From: Patiria miniata
Lineage: Eukaryota > Echinodermata > Asteroidea > Valvatida > Asterinidae
Direction: 5' to 3'
NCBI RefSeq assembly: GCF_015706575.1
Contig: NW_024037072.1
Location: 23,747,162 to 23,811,161, forward strand
Length of the DNA: 64,000 nucleotides
The notes under the pieces were generated by a model. That model was not told where the DNA came from. It saw nothing but the letters and a program-made list of their open reading frames with translations, and made no database searches. Shown piece after piece: positions 12,893-26,200 of the stretch; position 1 is the stretch's first letter, and each line of letters starts with the position of its first letter. The position numbers were made by a program, and so were the translations under genes.

Positions 12893-14065
12893 ACTGTTTA
12901 ATATTTATGTAGTGGGACTCTTATAGCTAATACTTACTCCTACAACAAACATAATGCTGTAGAAAGTTATAACAGTTGAAGATGAATGAGGCTGCAATAG
13001 AGTTTGATATCAAGGAAAGTACTGGGCCTTTTTACCCCGAGACCCCTGATTTTGCCCGGGGTAAAAACGCCCACTCAAAAAACATTATTAAGCAAATATT
13101 AAAATAGATTTTAATATTGTAATCATTTATAATTATGTTATTAACCCTTCTTAATATATATCAACTACAGAATAATAAAAATATAAGATACTTTTTTTTA
13201 TAAAATAATTTTAAGCGATATAGGCTAAACCTTCGACGGCCATTTTTAAAAAAAAAATTTTAAATATTTTTTTCAACAGCACCTACGTACCCTTCAAATA
13301 TGTTAATGAATTTAATTCTTTTTATTATTAGTTTTTATCTACATTGTACTTATTAAAAATATATTCCATTGAACAATTCATCTTGTCATTTTTTACTAGC
13401 AGTGGAAACAAGTCAAGTGGGCGTTTTTAACCCATGGGCGTTTTTACCCCAGTTTACCCTATGCCAGACTTCACTGAAAAATGAAGTTTATTTTGTCAAA
13501 GTCAGAATGTAGTTTATGTATTGTATACATACAGGGAATGAACTTGAACACATTTTGCACATGTGTTGTACATGTACAGTGTATCTATACACTGTACCAG
13601 TATGTTTGAAACAATGTACATGTACATGTACATCAACCGTATGAATGTCGGGGTGTACAAATGTAGAATGTGCAGTGTTTTCCATGTTAACAATGCCTGC
13701 AAAAAAAAGTTAGTGTGATGTTCATTTGCAGTTTACTGATGTACTGGACACGTTGTAATTAATAAAGCAGCAATATATTGGGTACATGTAGATTTTTTAC
13801 CTCTTTCCCTGCCCTCTTCAAAGCTTTCAAAGTGACCTCGACTCCACAATTGCACTGTGTACACAAACTTTTGTTGGTACAGGTTGAATAAAACCATTGA
13901 CTGTTACAGGCTCACATTATACATAACGTGTTTACCACTTCCCTGGCCAGGCCTTAACCAGGACCTTCATGAATATGGAAACGGCATCTTTTTCTATGCG
14001 CCCCGCTCAAGCGTGACTTCCTTTTGATTGGCTTATTATAATTTCTGTCTCTGGTTTTCACCAGG

Positions 14066-14270
14066 ATGTCCGGGGATCTGATGGGTTTGTCAAACGCCAC
14101 AGAGTGTGTTCAGATGCGTGAGATCAGTGGACGTAGAAGCATGATGCAGCGACAGCAACAACAGCAACAGCAGCAGCAGGAGCAGCAACAGCAGCAGGCG
14201 CAGGGTCCTCTCAGCCCTGTGGGTGGCGTACAGAGACTTGGGAGCACCATCTCCACTAGGTCTATCAAAG
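14066..14270 (+). CDS. FRMD8: FRMD8 coding exon 1 (start codon, polyQ)
   Basis: Residues 1-68 plus one base. ATG lies one base after a pyrimidine-rich acceptor (ttttcaccag, ending 14064), so either an untranslated exon lies upstream or the acceptor-like run is part of the leader. Carries a CAA/CAG-rich tract (Q9, E, Q5) followed by a Ser/Arg-rich linker like the N-terminus of other FRMD8 proteins. Donor is AAAG|GTAATT. Confidence -1.
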
Positions 14271-17200
14271 GTAATTTATGAAGGATGATGTAGAATACCC
14301 GGTACATGTATTTGTTGTACAAAAAGGAAAAATCCGCCACTGTGATCGTCAGTGTACAGGTTTACTAGTGGTTGCAAAAAGAAGGAAACCCACTTTTGAC
14401 AGCAATTTTCACCTACTTGTTGAGCATATTTTTCACAAATTCAATTTAATGGTAATTAAAACATTGATCAGACATAAGTGATGAAGAAACGATTGCAAAT
14501 GCATATTTGTCTCTGAGATATGGTAGTTTAAAAATTTCATGTGCCAAACCTGTTTCTCCACGGAAGGCTTTATTCCATCTGCTTGACTGAGCTCCGGAGC
14601 TGATTTGAAGACAAAAAACACTACACTAGACTTACACGTGGACAACAGTGATTTGGTGACTAGTGTATTCAAATTAGCATAACACTATTCTTGCGATTTT
14701 TTTTGATAGTTTTTTTCATCAAGTATGGTTGAAGAGCTATACTTCGCTACATTAATTATAACCAAAAAAAAGTTCAAATAAATTAAGTAAGTACAATTGT
14801 AGGTTAAAATTCCTGTCAAAAGTGGGTTTCATTCTTTTTGCACCACCCTGTACATGTACATGTACAGATTTTTGGACTGCTGAAGAATGACTTTTGTTTT
14901 TGTGTAATAAAATTTTGATAAATTTACTGGAAATCATATCCCAGTGCAGGCTTTGAATTTTTTCTGCGTAACCTTACCAGCTCGGTTACAACATTGGTGC
15001 AGTTTGTTAGCTGTATTCATCTCTGTTATCATTATTAAAATGCGGGGATAACGCAAAAAAGTTTTTAAAAACTTATTTCCATTGCGGTCGGTCCCAATGG
15101 AATTGTGAAGCATAGTCCAAGTGTTTGTGTACATATACATTGTAATGTAAAAAGTGCACCCTGTCCATATTACATGATTTATAATGTACAGTTTTAAGTA
15201 CTGGGTTGTATACATGTACATTGTGTATTTCATGTGTTTGTGGCTACAGTGTGTACATCTTACATGTCAAGGTAAGGTGATTTCCTTCCTGAAAGTGTAC
15301 ACGTACAGTGTACTAGTTCATGTATATACATGTATACATTTTAACTCATCTAAACTCTAGTGCAATGCACGGCAAATGTGTGTGCAAGTACATGTACATG
15401 TACATGTACATATGTACATGTACATGTATGCAGGTGGGCAATTCTCCATGGGAGAGCAAAAAATGTCAAAAATAAATATTTACATATTAAACCTTTTTTG
15501 TACTTTTTCCAGACCTCAATTAAATGGGGAATTCAGTTCAAAAAACGAAATTGAAAAAAAAATACATATTTCTGGTAAAAACAGTGATTTTTGCAATTTA
15601 TGATTAAAAACGTTCAGATTTGGTAAAAAAATAAAATTTTGTGTATGTATTATTTCTGAATTATAGGGAAAAGATTTGATTTATTTTATGACGTTACAAG
15701 TTACTAACATTACTCAGGGTCATTAAAAAAAAATATAAAAATATATATATATAAATATATATAGTGTAGGCCTTCATTTAAAAATGTCGAAATTAGCACG
15801 TAATTCCGTTACCAAAAAAATGGCAAAAGTTACTTATTTCACAAATTTTCTTGTTTTTTTCTTCAAATCATGTATGTTGAGAAAAGACCCTACTATAAAC
15901 ATAAATGAAAAATAAAAACTTTAAAATAGTAATTTCTTGGCATTTTTCCAAGTGGTAACGGAATTACGAAATGGTAACGGAATTACGGTAACGGAATTAC
16001 GCATGCACAAAGTATGCACATTTCCTCCAGATTATGTACATGACATATTAAATAGGAGATTTGCATGTAACCTTGGACAATAACTTTAAATACTAAATTA
16101 CTTGTTAAATCATTTCCCTCTTTAATTTGCTATTATACGGTACAATTAAAAAATAATCAGGTGTTCCACTGATATTTTTTACTTTTACTTTTTCTTTTTT
16201 ACTATTTAAAAAATGTTAATAGTTGTTTGGATGCTTAAAGGGAATAAACATGTACAACATTTGCAAACATCAGAAAATAAAACTACCGGTACCAAGTTTT
16301 TACGAAATACCTTACTAGGATGTTGGTAAATGACAGTCTCAAGCATCTTGTAAAATTATGGCACCTGGTGTGAAGTAATTTTCAGGAAAATGATATTTTT
16401 GTATACATTTCCAACGGTGGTCGGCCGACCACCGTTGGAAAAACCTAACTATTTTTCAACTACTGCTCCAACTTTACACTCTTTCCAGTCCAAATTTTGT
16501 TTGGTACCGCGTATCTGTTACATGTTCATGAACGGGTGCAGGCCAGCTAGTCTGGTTCCCTTACCCTCCAATTTTCCGGTATCTATAAATTGATCCATTT
16601 TACCTTTAGTGGAGTCAAGGAACCAGACTACTTGAACAGTTTTGTTTTTCTTGGTTTTTTCAGCATTTTGAACACAAAACTTCAAACATGTCAGTGTAAC
16701 AATATTTGATCTATTTATACTAACCCCTCAAATAGTTCATTTCAGAAAATTACAGCAAAAGCCAATGATGTACATTCCCTTTAAATATGAGTTGCCAAAG
16801 CCGTTGTCTGGTACCCACAGAAAATATATTCCACAACAAGTATATGAAAGTTGAGTACCAGACTGTACTTGTACTTCTACTTGGCATAACTTAACATCTT
16901 CCCTTGCTCAGAGATGCCAACCAGTGCAGTTTTATTGTATTTTCCAGAAAATAAACTAGCGAAATACGATAATACAATTGTTCATAGTAAAATTCGATTT
17001 TCGGTAAAAAAAAATATACATTGCTAACAGGCAATGCAGCCATCACCAGACTGCTTCATTTGACCTTGACCTTTGACCTAAAAAATTAAGCCCAGACATG
17101 TTTAGGCCTACATTTACATTTTGATCTGCTAATTTTCACTTAGCTTTCCCCTTGTGGCATTTTATAAACTTCTAAAATTTGTATTGTGATGAGTTTATGT

Positions 17201-20200
17201 TGAATTCAATGTTAATGTATTGCATTTACCTATTACATGTAAACCTATGGCGTAATTCCGTTACCGCCCAGGTGTAATTCCGTTACCGTGATTAAAATGC
17301 AAATTATGAAAAGAGTGATTATTTTTTCAACTTTGTTCTGCATTGTAGTTAACAACACCCCTGAACTCTACAAATAACAGGTAGTGTCCAATTTTAAAAT
17401 TTCAATACTTCAGAGAGTTTTATTAATTTATGCGAGAACTCAAATATGCTTGTCCTCCGTCCGTAATTCCGTTACCGATATTAAGCTCCGCCCCTTAAAG
17501 GGTAATCTTGTGGGATTTTTTTTTTTTTAGCGGTCAATCAATTCTATTGGGTCTTGGCTCCCTTTCCATGTTTAGATTAGTTGCCTAGCATTGAACATAT
17601 TTTCTTGGGAAAGAATAATCCTTGACAAAGTGACAAAATTCCGTAATTCCGTTACCAAAGAATTGCCCAGATGTATGTACTGGTACTGTGATATGGCTAG
17701 TGTACACTGTGCGCGTGCTGCACGTACAGGTCTACCCTATACATCTTTGGAAACCTTGTCAAACCTATTGATCGCTGTCCTTGAATTCCATCACCCGATT
17801 CATTTCAGAGAAATACTGTGTAAACACCAGTGCAGTGTTTCCATAAAAACAATATTGAAATGTCTTCTTGGAAAAAGATCATTATGCGTCCGTAATTTTG
17901 TAATGGGCAGTTACACAACGTAACAAGATATACTTAACTTAATAATAGTGACTTGATCAGGTACACCCGTATTGCACTATTATTTCTAACACACTTTTTT
18001 TTAGAGCACTTGTTGTACAGGCGTTGTATTGTCACATCTTGTTTAACAATTGGATCACAGAATCCGGTTTGGAAATCAGAAACGTAATAGGGTTTTGACG
18101 TCAAAAGGATTTCCACTCCACTACATATATGTACATGCATGGGGACAGTCCCTGTAAAAGTCCCTATAAAAGTCTTGACTGGTCAAACTTCTGAAGAGTC
18201 CATATACATGTATATATGTACATGCATGGGGACAGTCCCTGTAAAAGTCCCTATAAAAATCTTGACTGGTCAAACTTCTGAAGAGTCCTTATATATGCAT
18301 GGGGACAGTCCCTGTAAAAGTCCCTATAAAAGTCTTGACTGGTCAAACTTCTGAAGGGTCCTTATATATGTGTACATGCATGGGGACAGTCCCTGTAAAA
18401 GTCCCTATAAAAGTCTTGACTGGTCAAACTTCTGAAGAGTCCTTATGTAAACATGCAGTTACATAAAAAAACCCATTATTATAAGTTTTTTCCCAAGGCC
18501 AATCCTGGAGACTGGAGTGTGGTCTATATGGAACATGCCTTTGCACACAAGCGTCTGTGATGTATTCGCGTGGATTCGGCTGTTAATTATGCAAAACGAG
18601 ATTGCGTCTTGACATCCAGATTCGGACCATTCAGCGGGCACCTTCTATTGGGTATTCCGTAACCCTTTGTGGTATTACAAATACATGGCATCCATATTGA
18701 CCAATCAACAGCTTAGTCCACATTCCTGATGGAAATGACGTCACAGTTTGTATCAGACATTTGTACTGTGGCTCTGCACACGTGAATATCTTATCCTCGG
18801 ACTACTCTGGAGCAGTGGAGGGTGGGAGGGTGTACAGTAATGAACAGGAGGGGACAGACAATAAGACTTTTTTTATAATTCAAACATTTAATAGGCTATC
18901 AACAGATAAGATATCAATTATGTTGTTCAGGAATTGATCAACAGTGTCAATCCTTTTACAAATACATTGTAAAATAACATTAAATACTGGTCAGTCAATA
19001 TGTACCAGGTCTGTAAAACCTTATCAACTTTGAATTACCGGTACATGTACTACAATGTATTAAATTCTAATATTCAGTTTAAGAAAATAATAATATTAAT
19101 ATTTAATACTTCATGTACTTCACACTGTTGACTTATCAATTTCCATAACATTAACATTTGAAAGACAACTCCCTCTTTAGCAGTTAATGAACAAACTACT
19201 GGACGTGTAATCAACAATCGATCCATCTGTTACTAATTGAAACAAAAGGTGGAATTGTTAATTAAAATGCCTTGGTTGTGTTTGAGGATTCTCAAGCTAC
19301 ATGTAAACAACAAATACATTTATATTAATTAGAAAAACTTTTTTTTTTATTGTACAATATGTACACGCAGCCTGGCTTTTATCTTGTGTTTACATGTACA
19401 CGTAGGTAAACTTTCCCCCCCCCCCCCAATTTTGCTGTATCACACGTTCACGCCCATCTTCACGGTTCAGAGCATGCAAGAGGAACTGCTTCAGTAGGCC
19501 TAATTCTAAAATGAAAGTGGCCTCACCAATGAAAAGGTTACGTTCATGATTCATCATGTTCATGAAGTGTGTAATTTCTTTCAAAGCTGTGAGTTTGGGG
19601 AAATTTTAGGTGTTTTACACACGTACACGTCAACCGGTTGTAATTTTCAGTGAAATACGAAGGTGTGATGAATTTAGGTGTGACCTTTTTTTTTCTGGGA
19701 CACATATTTTTTGGTCTCATTGGTATAAAACTAAGGGGTCACTAAAACTGCAGAGGCCACACAAATAGATGCATTTTGTTATTGAAATTGCTGACCATAA
19801 GGCCAAGGGCCACTCAAGTTGCTGACTACAAACAAGAAATTAAGCAGCAAAGTTAAAGAGAGAGAGAAGGAATCTGTTGATGTTTGCTTGAACTGTTTTT
19901 AAGCCATAAAAAAGGGAACAAATTAACACTGGTGATTGTGAAAGAATTTCATAATTGATGAATTCATACAAAGACTACAAAAAACGTAGCATCATTATTG
20001 TTTATTTATCTACTGAATTCCAACAATCAAAAAAAGAGCAAGTACAGGTACATTGTACATAGCATACACTCAGGTTTGTTTATGGTGTAAATCAAGGATT
20101 TTCTATTTTCCTCATCAGCGATCTGTTGTTTGTTTATTGCGACAGCTCCCATTGGTTTTGTACACCTTTTCTAATTGGGGTTGTCCTCGCTTTGACTCCT

Positions 20201-23200
20201 GTCCTCAATTACTCGATTATGCTTCACATGTATATCCTCGATTTACACCATAAACACGCACTAGTACCGGTATATGTACATTTCAATACATAAAGTTGTC
20301 ACCAAATGGCAATTGACAGGATATAATAAAATAATCAGAATAAAAGCCTCACACATGTCTTACTGTCAATCTCCCCTACACAGTAAACAATAATCATCCA
20401 TAACATTTATTTGAAAGCTACATGTACATACTGTTTTATTATTATTTTATTAACATCAAACTACATGTACATGTATTAAGTTTGGCAAGCTGCCAATTCT
20501 TTAAATACCCTGGTTTATGAACCTGCCGGGAAAATTTAACAGCACAATGTTTCATCTTACAGCAGATTTGGGCATTGACATAATTTCCTAGCAGAAACGT
20601 TCTATATGACTTTACCCTTCTATTTTTTATATCCACAGCCATTGATGTCTGTGTCTTCCTCAAAGATGGGACCGGCCATGAGTTCTTCCTTGAGAATGCC
20701 TTGGTGGAGACGGCCGGCGACATCACCAATCGGATGAGAGAGTATCTGGGATTACCTGAGACGGCCAGTGAAGTGTTCTTCCTGTGGATCACATCTCCTC
20801 TGCTGCGTAAGTTGCCTTTCCAGAAACCATCAACTGTTAATAGAGGTTTTCTGTATAAAAGCTGAGTGTTGTTATCATGACTGTTGAAGAAGCTCAACGT
20901 TGCGTGTTTTGAGGTACAAGCATAAGCAGAACAGAAAAGAAAGAAAATGTATACCAAACGTACCTTGTAACTCCTAGAAATTAAGAAGGGATAGGTGAAA
21001 AACATTATTATAATAATGTAAGTATGCAGACCAGTATGTTAATAGCCACAAGAGATGGTACATGTTGCCTCCGTTTCTTAAAGATTACTAAAAAAAGAAA
21101 ATTTCAATCCAAAGCAACTGGTAAGTCTTAAGAATGTTAAGAATCATACCGGAAATAATGATGTAGAGGAATAAACAATTCAATAAACACTGTACATGTA
21201 CACGAAAACTTAGCAAAATATAAACTGTACGTAAACTGGATAAATGCTGAAAAGGTACAAGTAAAAAACATTTATTTATTTAAAAAAAAACTACCTAAAA
21301 GCAACTTCAGCATTTAATGGACGCATTTCAAAAAATAAAATGAATTGTCTAAAAAAAAAAAGGGAAATGAATCAGAAGTCACATTCAGTTATTAATACAT
21401 TTACAGTACCTACAGGTGTGCACATGTACCGTACATAGGTAGGCCATGTCGGAATTACTTGGCTCCGGCTTGATATTACACACAGGTCTATGGGAAATGG
21501 CTGCAGCCGCTACCATAGACACAAGTGTAATTTCAAGCTTTATCCAAGTAATTCCGACATGGCCTACCGGTACCTATGTACGGTACATGTGCACACCTGT
21601 AGACTTCTGATTCATTTCCCTTTTTTTTTTTTTAGACAATTCATATTATTTTTTTGAAATGCGTCCATTAAATGCTGAAGTTGCTTTTTGGTACAGGTTT
21701 TTTTTGAAATAAATGTTTTTTACTTGTACATGTACCTTTTCAGCATTTTATCCAGTTTATGTACAGTTTATATTTTGCTAAATTTCGTGTACATGTACAG
21801 TGTTTATTGAATTGTATAATTCCTCTAAATCATAACAGCCTTATGTGCATATAATGTCAACATGTAACGGTGTACATCAATGAAAATAATATACTAAAGT
21901 TAACTTCAGCTTGAACTGAATCAGCGAGGGCATCCAGTCTTTCCAGAGGGCATTATCCCCACTGACCGCCATAGAATCCTCATTGATTTAATGCCTGGGT
22001 ATATGATTGAATCATCAGCACAGCGTGACATTGTCTCAGTCAACTGCTGTTGGTCCTGTGAGTCTCTGTGGGTTGCGCAGATGTGGCCTGATTAAGCTGG
22101 CGCCAGAGTTGTCCCTCACCCTAAATCAAATCAAGCAAAGTAATCATATCAAAACCAAAACTAACTTTCTGGAGTTCCAATAGCATTGTTTTGTTTAAAG
22201 CGACTGAGGAGCTTATGCAAGCAAGTGCGTATTTATTTTAGTTTATTTTAATCATTTCTTGTAATGAAGCCAACAGTTCTTCAAAAGCGAACATGCGCTA
22301 ACTGCGGGATGCATGGACATGGTGGAGAAACATGATAAGGAAAAGTTGTATTTTTGTTATTTTCTTACTAAAATAAAAGTTTATGTTTGAAGTACATGCT
22401 GCTATGACTCATAACATTCCATTGTTTATGAGTAATGTCTGCATGGCCGCCCTGCATTGCCTGGAATCATTTGAAGTTATACATGTACATGTACAATTTA
22501 ATTTCGTGTTCATGGCGGTTTGTATGCATTGGTACAATGTAAGTGACTGCTGAAGGGAGCCAAATTTATGAATTTCATTGATGAAAAGAACATTAAAAGA
22601 AATGGGAAACAAGAAATACTTGAAAATTGAAAAGGAATCAACAAAATCTGTGTTTTAAATTGAATTTTGTAGTTAATTTAGAAAAAACAGAATACCAGAC
22701 AGACATGAAGTGAAATATACAATGTACCCCGTTATGTGTATTTGTACACATACAGTTTTGTGACTTCCTACAGCATACATGTACGTTCCACTGTAGTTAA
22801 TTTGCTTTATAAATTATTAATTTCTAAAATGACATCGTAAGTGTACTCCGAGTGTTGACTTGATTAATTAAACATGCATGGTGCACAGGCTACGCCCCCA
22901 CATCAGTTGGGATTTGGTGGTACATTTTATCTAATAATAAACCAGAACTGAATTGAATTGGGATGGCCCCAAGTTTCCCCCCAATTATGGTTGGGAATTC
23001 CCCACAATAGTTGGAACAGTCGATCCTAACAATACATTATACATGGTCCAGAGTGCACATTTTGAAACTGATGTAGTGTTCGGTACCAGGTGTTTGAAAC
23101 AGTTGATAGATGTTCATGTAAACGTTTTATATGCTTTGGTCCTGGAGGTCAGCATAGAAGTACATTACAGTGTGATGTTCTTACAATGTACTCAAAAGTA

Positions 23201-26200
23201 TACAATGTACTTGTACATAGTATCACATGTATCGACACCAGTTACATTTTCAAAAAAAGCTTCATTCAGTATATTTTATTTATGGGTTAAAAGACATTTT
23301 GAATTCCTTTCCGGGAAGAATGTTGCGCCCTGACGTCACTTTTTTCATGTACATGTATTATCTCAATGAAGATAAAGTCATTACAGAAATGTTGAAAAGA
23401 CGTGAATCTGGGACATTTCCAATTTTGTTTGAAAATACATGTACCGGTACTTTGAAAATGCCCTCAACTTTCCATAGACCTTGTACACAGCCAAAGAAGT
23501 GGTGTCTGGGGCATTGTGCATGTATGGTGACACAAAGTTTTTTCGAGGGTTTCGGATGTGAAAATGAATTTGTGTCATTGTGGCATACATTGAAATTACG
23601 GTATGTATTTAGTTCAGAAAGGAAATGATCATCCTGTCCGATACATATGGCAAAAATGGTCTGGACCACAAACCACATGCTCCCTGATTATGGTAAATAG
23701 GGGGCCTACTGTAAGTTCCTTGACCTAGCTGTGCACATCATGCCACCAACATGTTTCGTCAGGGAGGTGTTTCATCCTGCCTGTCAGAGATGTGTCAACA
23801 TTATAATGAAAGGAAACATGAACAGTGGATGGTTGTAATGTGATGTTGTGGAGTGTTGGCCAAATCCAGTTTTGTACATTGTACAATGTACATGTACATA
23901 AAATGTGTATGTATACATGCAATTTACAATATGCATGTATGGGAAATGTATCACTTTTTCCAGATGTAAAAAAAATATCATTAATTAATAAACCACACGT
24001 TGTAGTGCACACGAACATGCACACACATGTTACACACACACATTACAGTTTATATTTTAACTTTAATGTTGAAGTTAATATTTCGTATTGTGCCCACTTT
24101 TAAATGTATTTACCGGTACTGTCCTTTACATGTTGTTATTTTATATCTTTGTAACCATGTGCAATTCAGCTGCAAGGCTGCAAGACATTGGATTTTTAAT
24201 AACCCGGAATAATAATAATAATAATAACATGTGCAGATATGATACATGACAAATTATCATTAGCGTGCATATAATACCTTCATTCACAAAATTACTGCAA
24301 AACCTTCCAGCAGAATCCCACCCAAATATACCAGTACTGTAAGCTTGTGAACACCGTGAAAGGCCGTAAGTGTAAAATGTGAAACCATGACAACACACCA
24401 TGCAGAACCAAACATTGGTAAGCAAGCAATCCATGACGCAAGTAATTGATTTGCATTTGGAAAAAAAATGTTATTGAACAGATGTGTAACACATACCGAC
24501 ATGTACGTATGTCAATGGCCTGGGAAGCTTTACCAAAATTATGTCTCCCTGTTTCCTTTGCAGAACTACAACTCAAGAGCCATCACATCCCATTTAAACT
24601 GTGTCGGAAATGGCATGATCTGTTGGACAAGTTTACGACGGCCACAGAAGAACAGAAAGCAAATGGTATGAAGGTAGCAGTTTCATTGTTAACAAAATTA
24701 GCACAATTGCCAGTCAAGCTCCATATACCGGGAGCATATTTGTTAGGAACCATTCTAACAAAGCTTAGCCCCTTTTAGTATTCATGGCTGTTTCTTCCTA
24801 AATTCTGCAAAATTCTGTTGAATATTGAAGATATGGGGAAGGTAGGGTCAAATTATTAACATACTAGTTGCAGACATCTTCTAACATGTACAGATCCTTT
24901 GGATTCCACCTCCTGTTAAAAGAATAATTTTTAGGAAATGTTATCTTTAATCATGTTAATGGGTGTATGTATGTATTTTACATTGATTTATTTGTCCTGC
25001 TGTTGCAGATGAACCAATGCTTTGCTACCAGAGAAATGCCTTCTGTCCCAAGGCCAAAGAAACTCAGGTACATTCCGGGAAAAAATTGAAACATCAAAAA
25101 AAAAAACCTTGAGAGCTGAATTGATTTATTAAAATCAGATTCTGCATGCTTTAAAGTGCCTGTAACCTTTAAAAAAATTTTTTTCGTGAATTTAAATGAG
25201 TTTGAGTCCCTTCTTTCGTTTGTTAACAAAATTTTGAAAACATGTGTACAACCACCTAAGACCCAAAAATCAGTGGAGAGAATAGTCTTGATGCCAAGAT
25301 GTCCTTAGCCTTGGTCAATGCTCTCGTCGTTATTCGTCCCGTACGCGGTCAATCGTCGGCATATATCCTCACGCGCTATGCACATGCGTGTAAAAATACA
25401 GCGCGAACAGCGACCTCACGCGGCCACTATTTTTTATGCAAATCAGTTGGAGACGATGTCGAGCCTTGGTTCAATCGTCGGCCAAAGCTTATGTTTTTTT
25501 TACTTTGCGCTAGATTTCCAGCGCACGACCTCGTATGAAAATACAGATAATGTAGGCGGGGCTAATATGTGGAGTGTCCAATCACACCTTGGTAAATCCG
25601 GACGTCATCAAATTATTTGCAGCTATTCCGGCTTTTGCGGACGTGACAGGAACCACAGTTTTTGTGCATTGGTGCCGTGTGCAGAGACACACAATGTGTA
25701 CGTGTATGGATTATGTACGGTGCCACGTTTCACTATGCAAGTTTCCACACAACGATCGACCAATAAGAAAATGACATTTAAGGTCAGCTAAGGCTATTAA
25801 CATAATGAGCACCACCCCCAAAAATTCACATGGACGATTGAACCAAGGCTCGACATCGTCTCCAACTGATTTGCATAAAAATAGTGGCCGCGTGAGGTCG
25901 CTGTTCGCGCTGTATTTTTACATGCATGTGCATAGCGCGTGAGGATATATGCCGACGATTGACCGCGTACGGGACGAATAACGACGAGAGCATTGACCAA
26001 GGCTAAGATGTCCTCAGTGATGCAGCATTTCAGTATGCATGGGTTAGTGGACTGCGCAGTGATGCACTGAGGCAGGAGGCCCTTAACACACGTGCCAGCA
26101 GATTGCGTGTGGTTTAGCGACGAACTCAGATTCGTGGGTGAGAACACAATGCCCTCTATTGGGACAATATGTGCCATGCATGCATGCTGCGCGGCACAAA

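Larger units (their letters stand above)
10731..13463. mobile_element. Split TIR element, ends agggtaaactggggtaaaaa
   Basis: Left end 10733 (agggtaaactggggtaaaaa, cgcccg) and right end near 13436-13460 are reverse complements. Subterminal copies of ggggtaaaaacgccc recur at about 10920-10960 and 13025-13075. Sequence between about 11,000 and 13,000 looks unrelated and includes another element, so this may be one small element split by insertions or two related ones. Confidence -1.

Noticed and set aside
20442..21005. 187-codon open frame on the minus strand
   Set aside because: It is the shadow of FRMD8 exon 2 and its flanking introns; the exon has splice sites and conserved motifs on the plus strand.
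23090..24100. Several overlapping frames of 65-133 codons
   Set aside because: They occur on both strands at once in tacatgta-rich DNA, with no conserved motif or phase-compatible splice sites.
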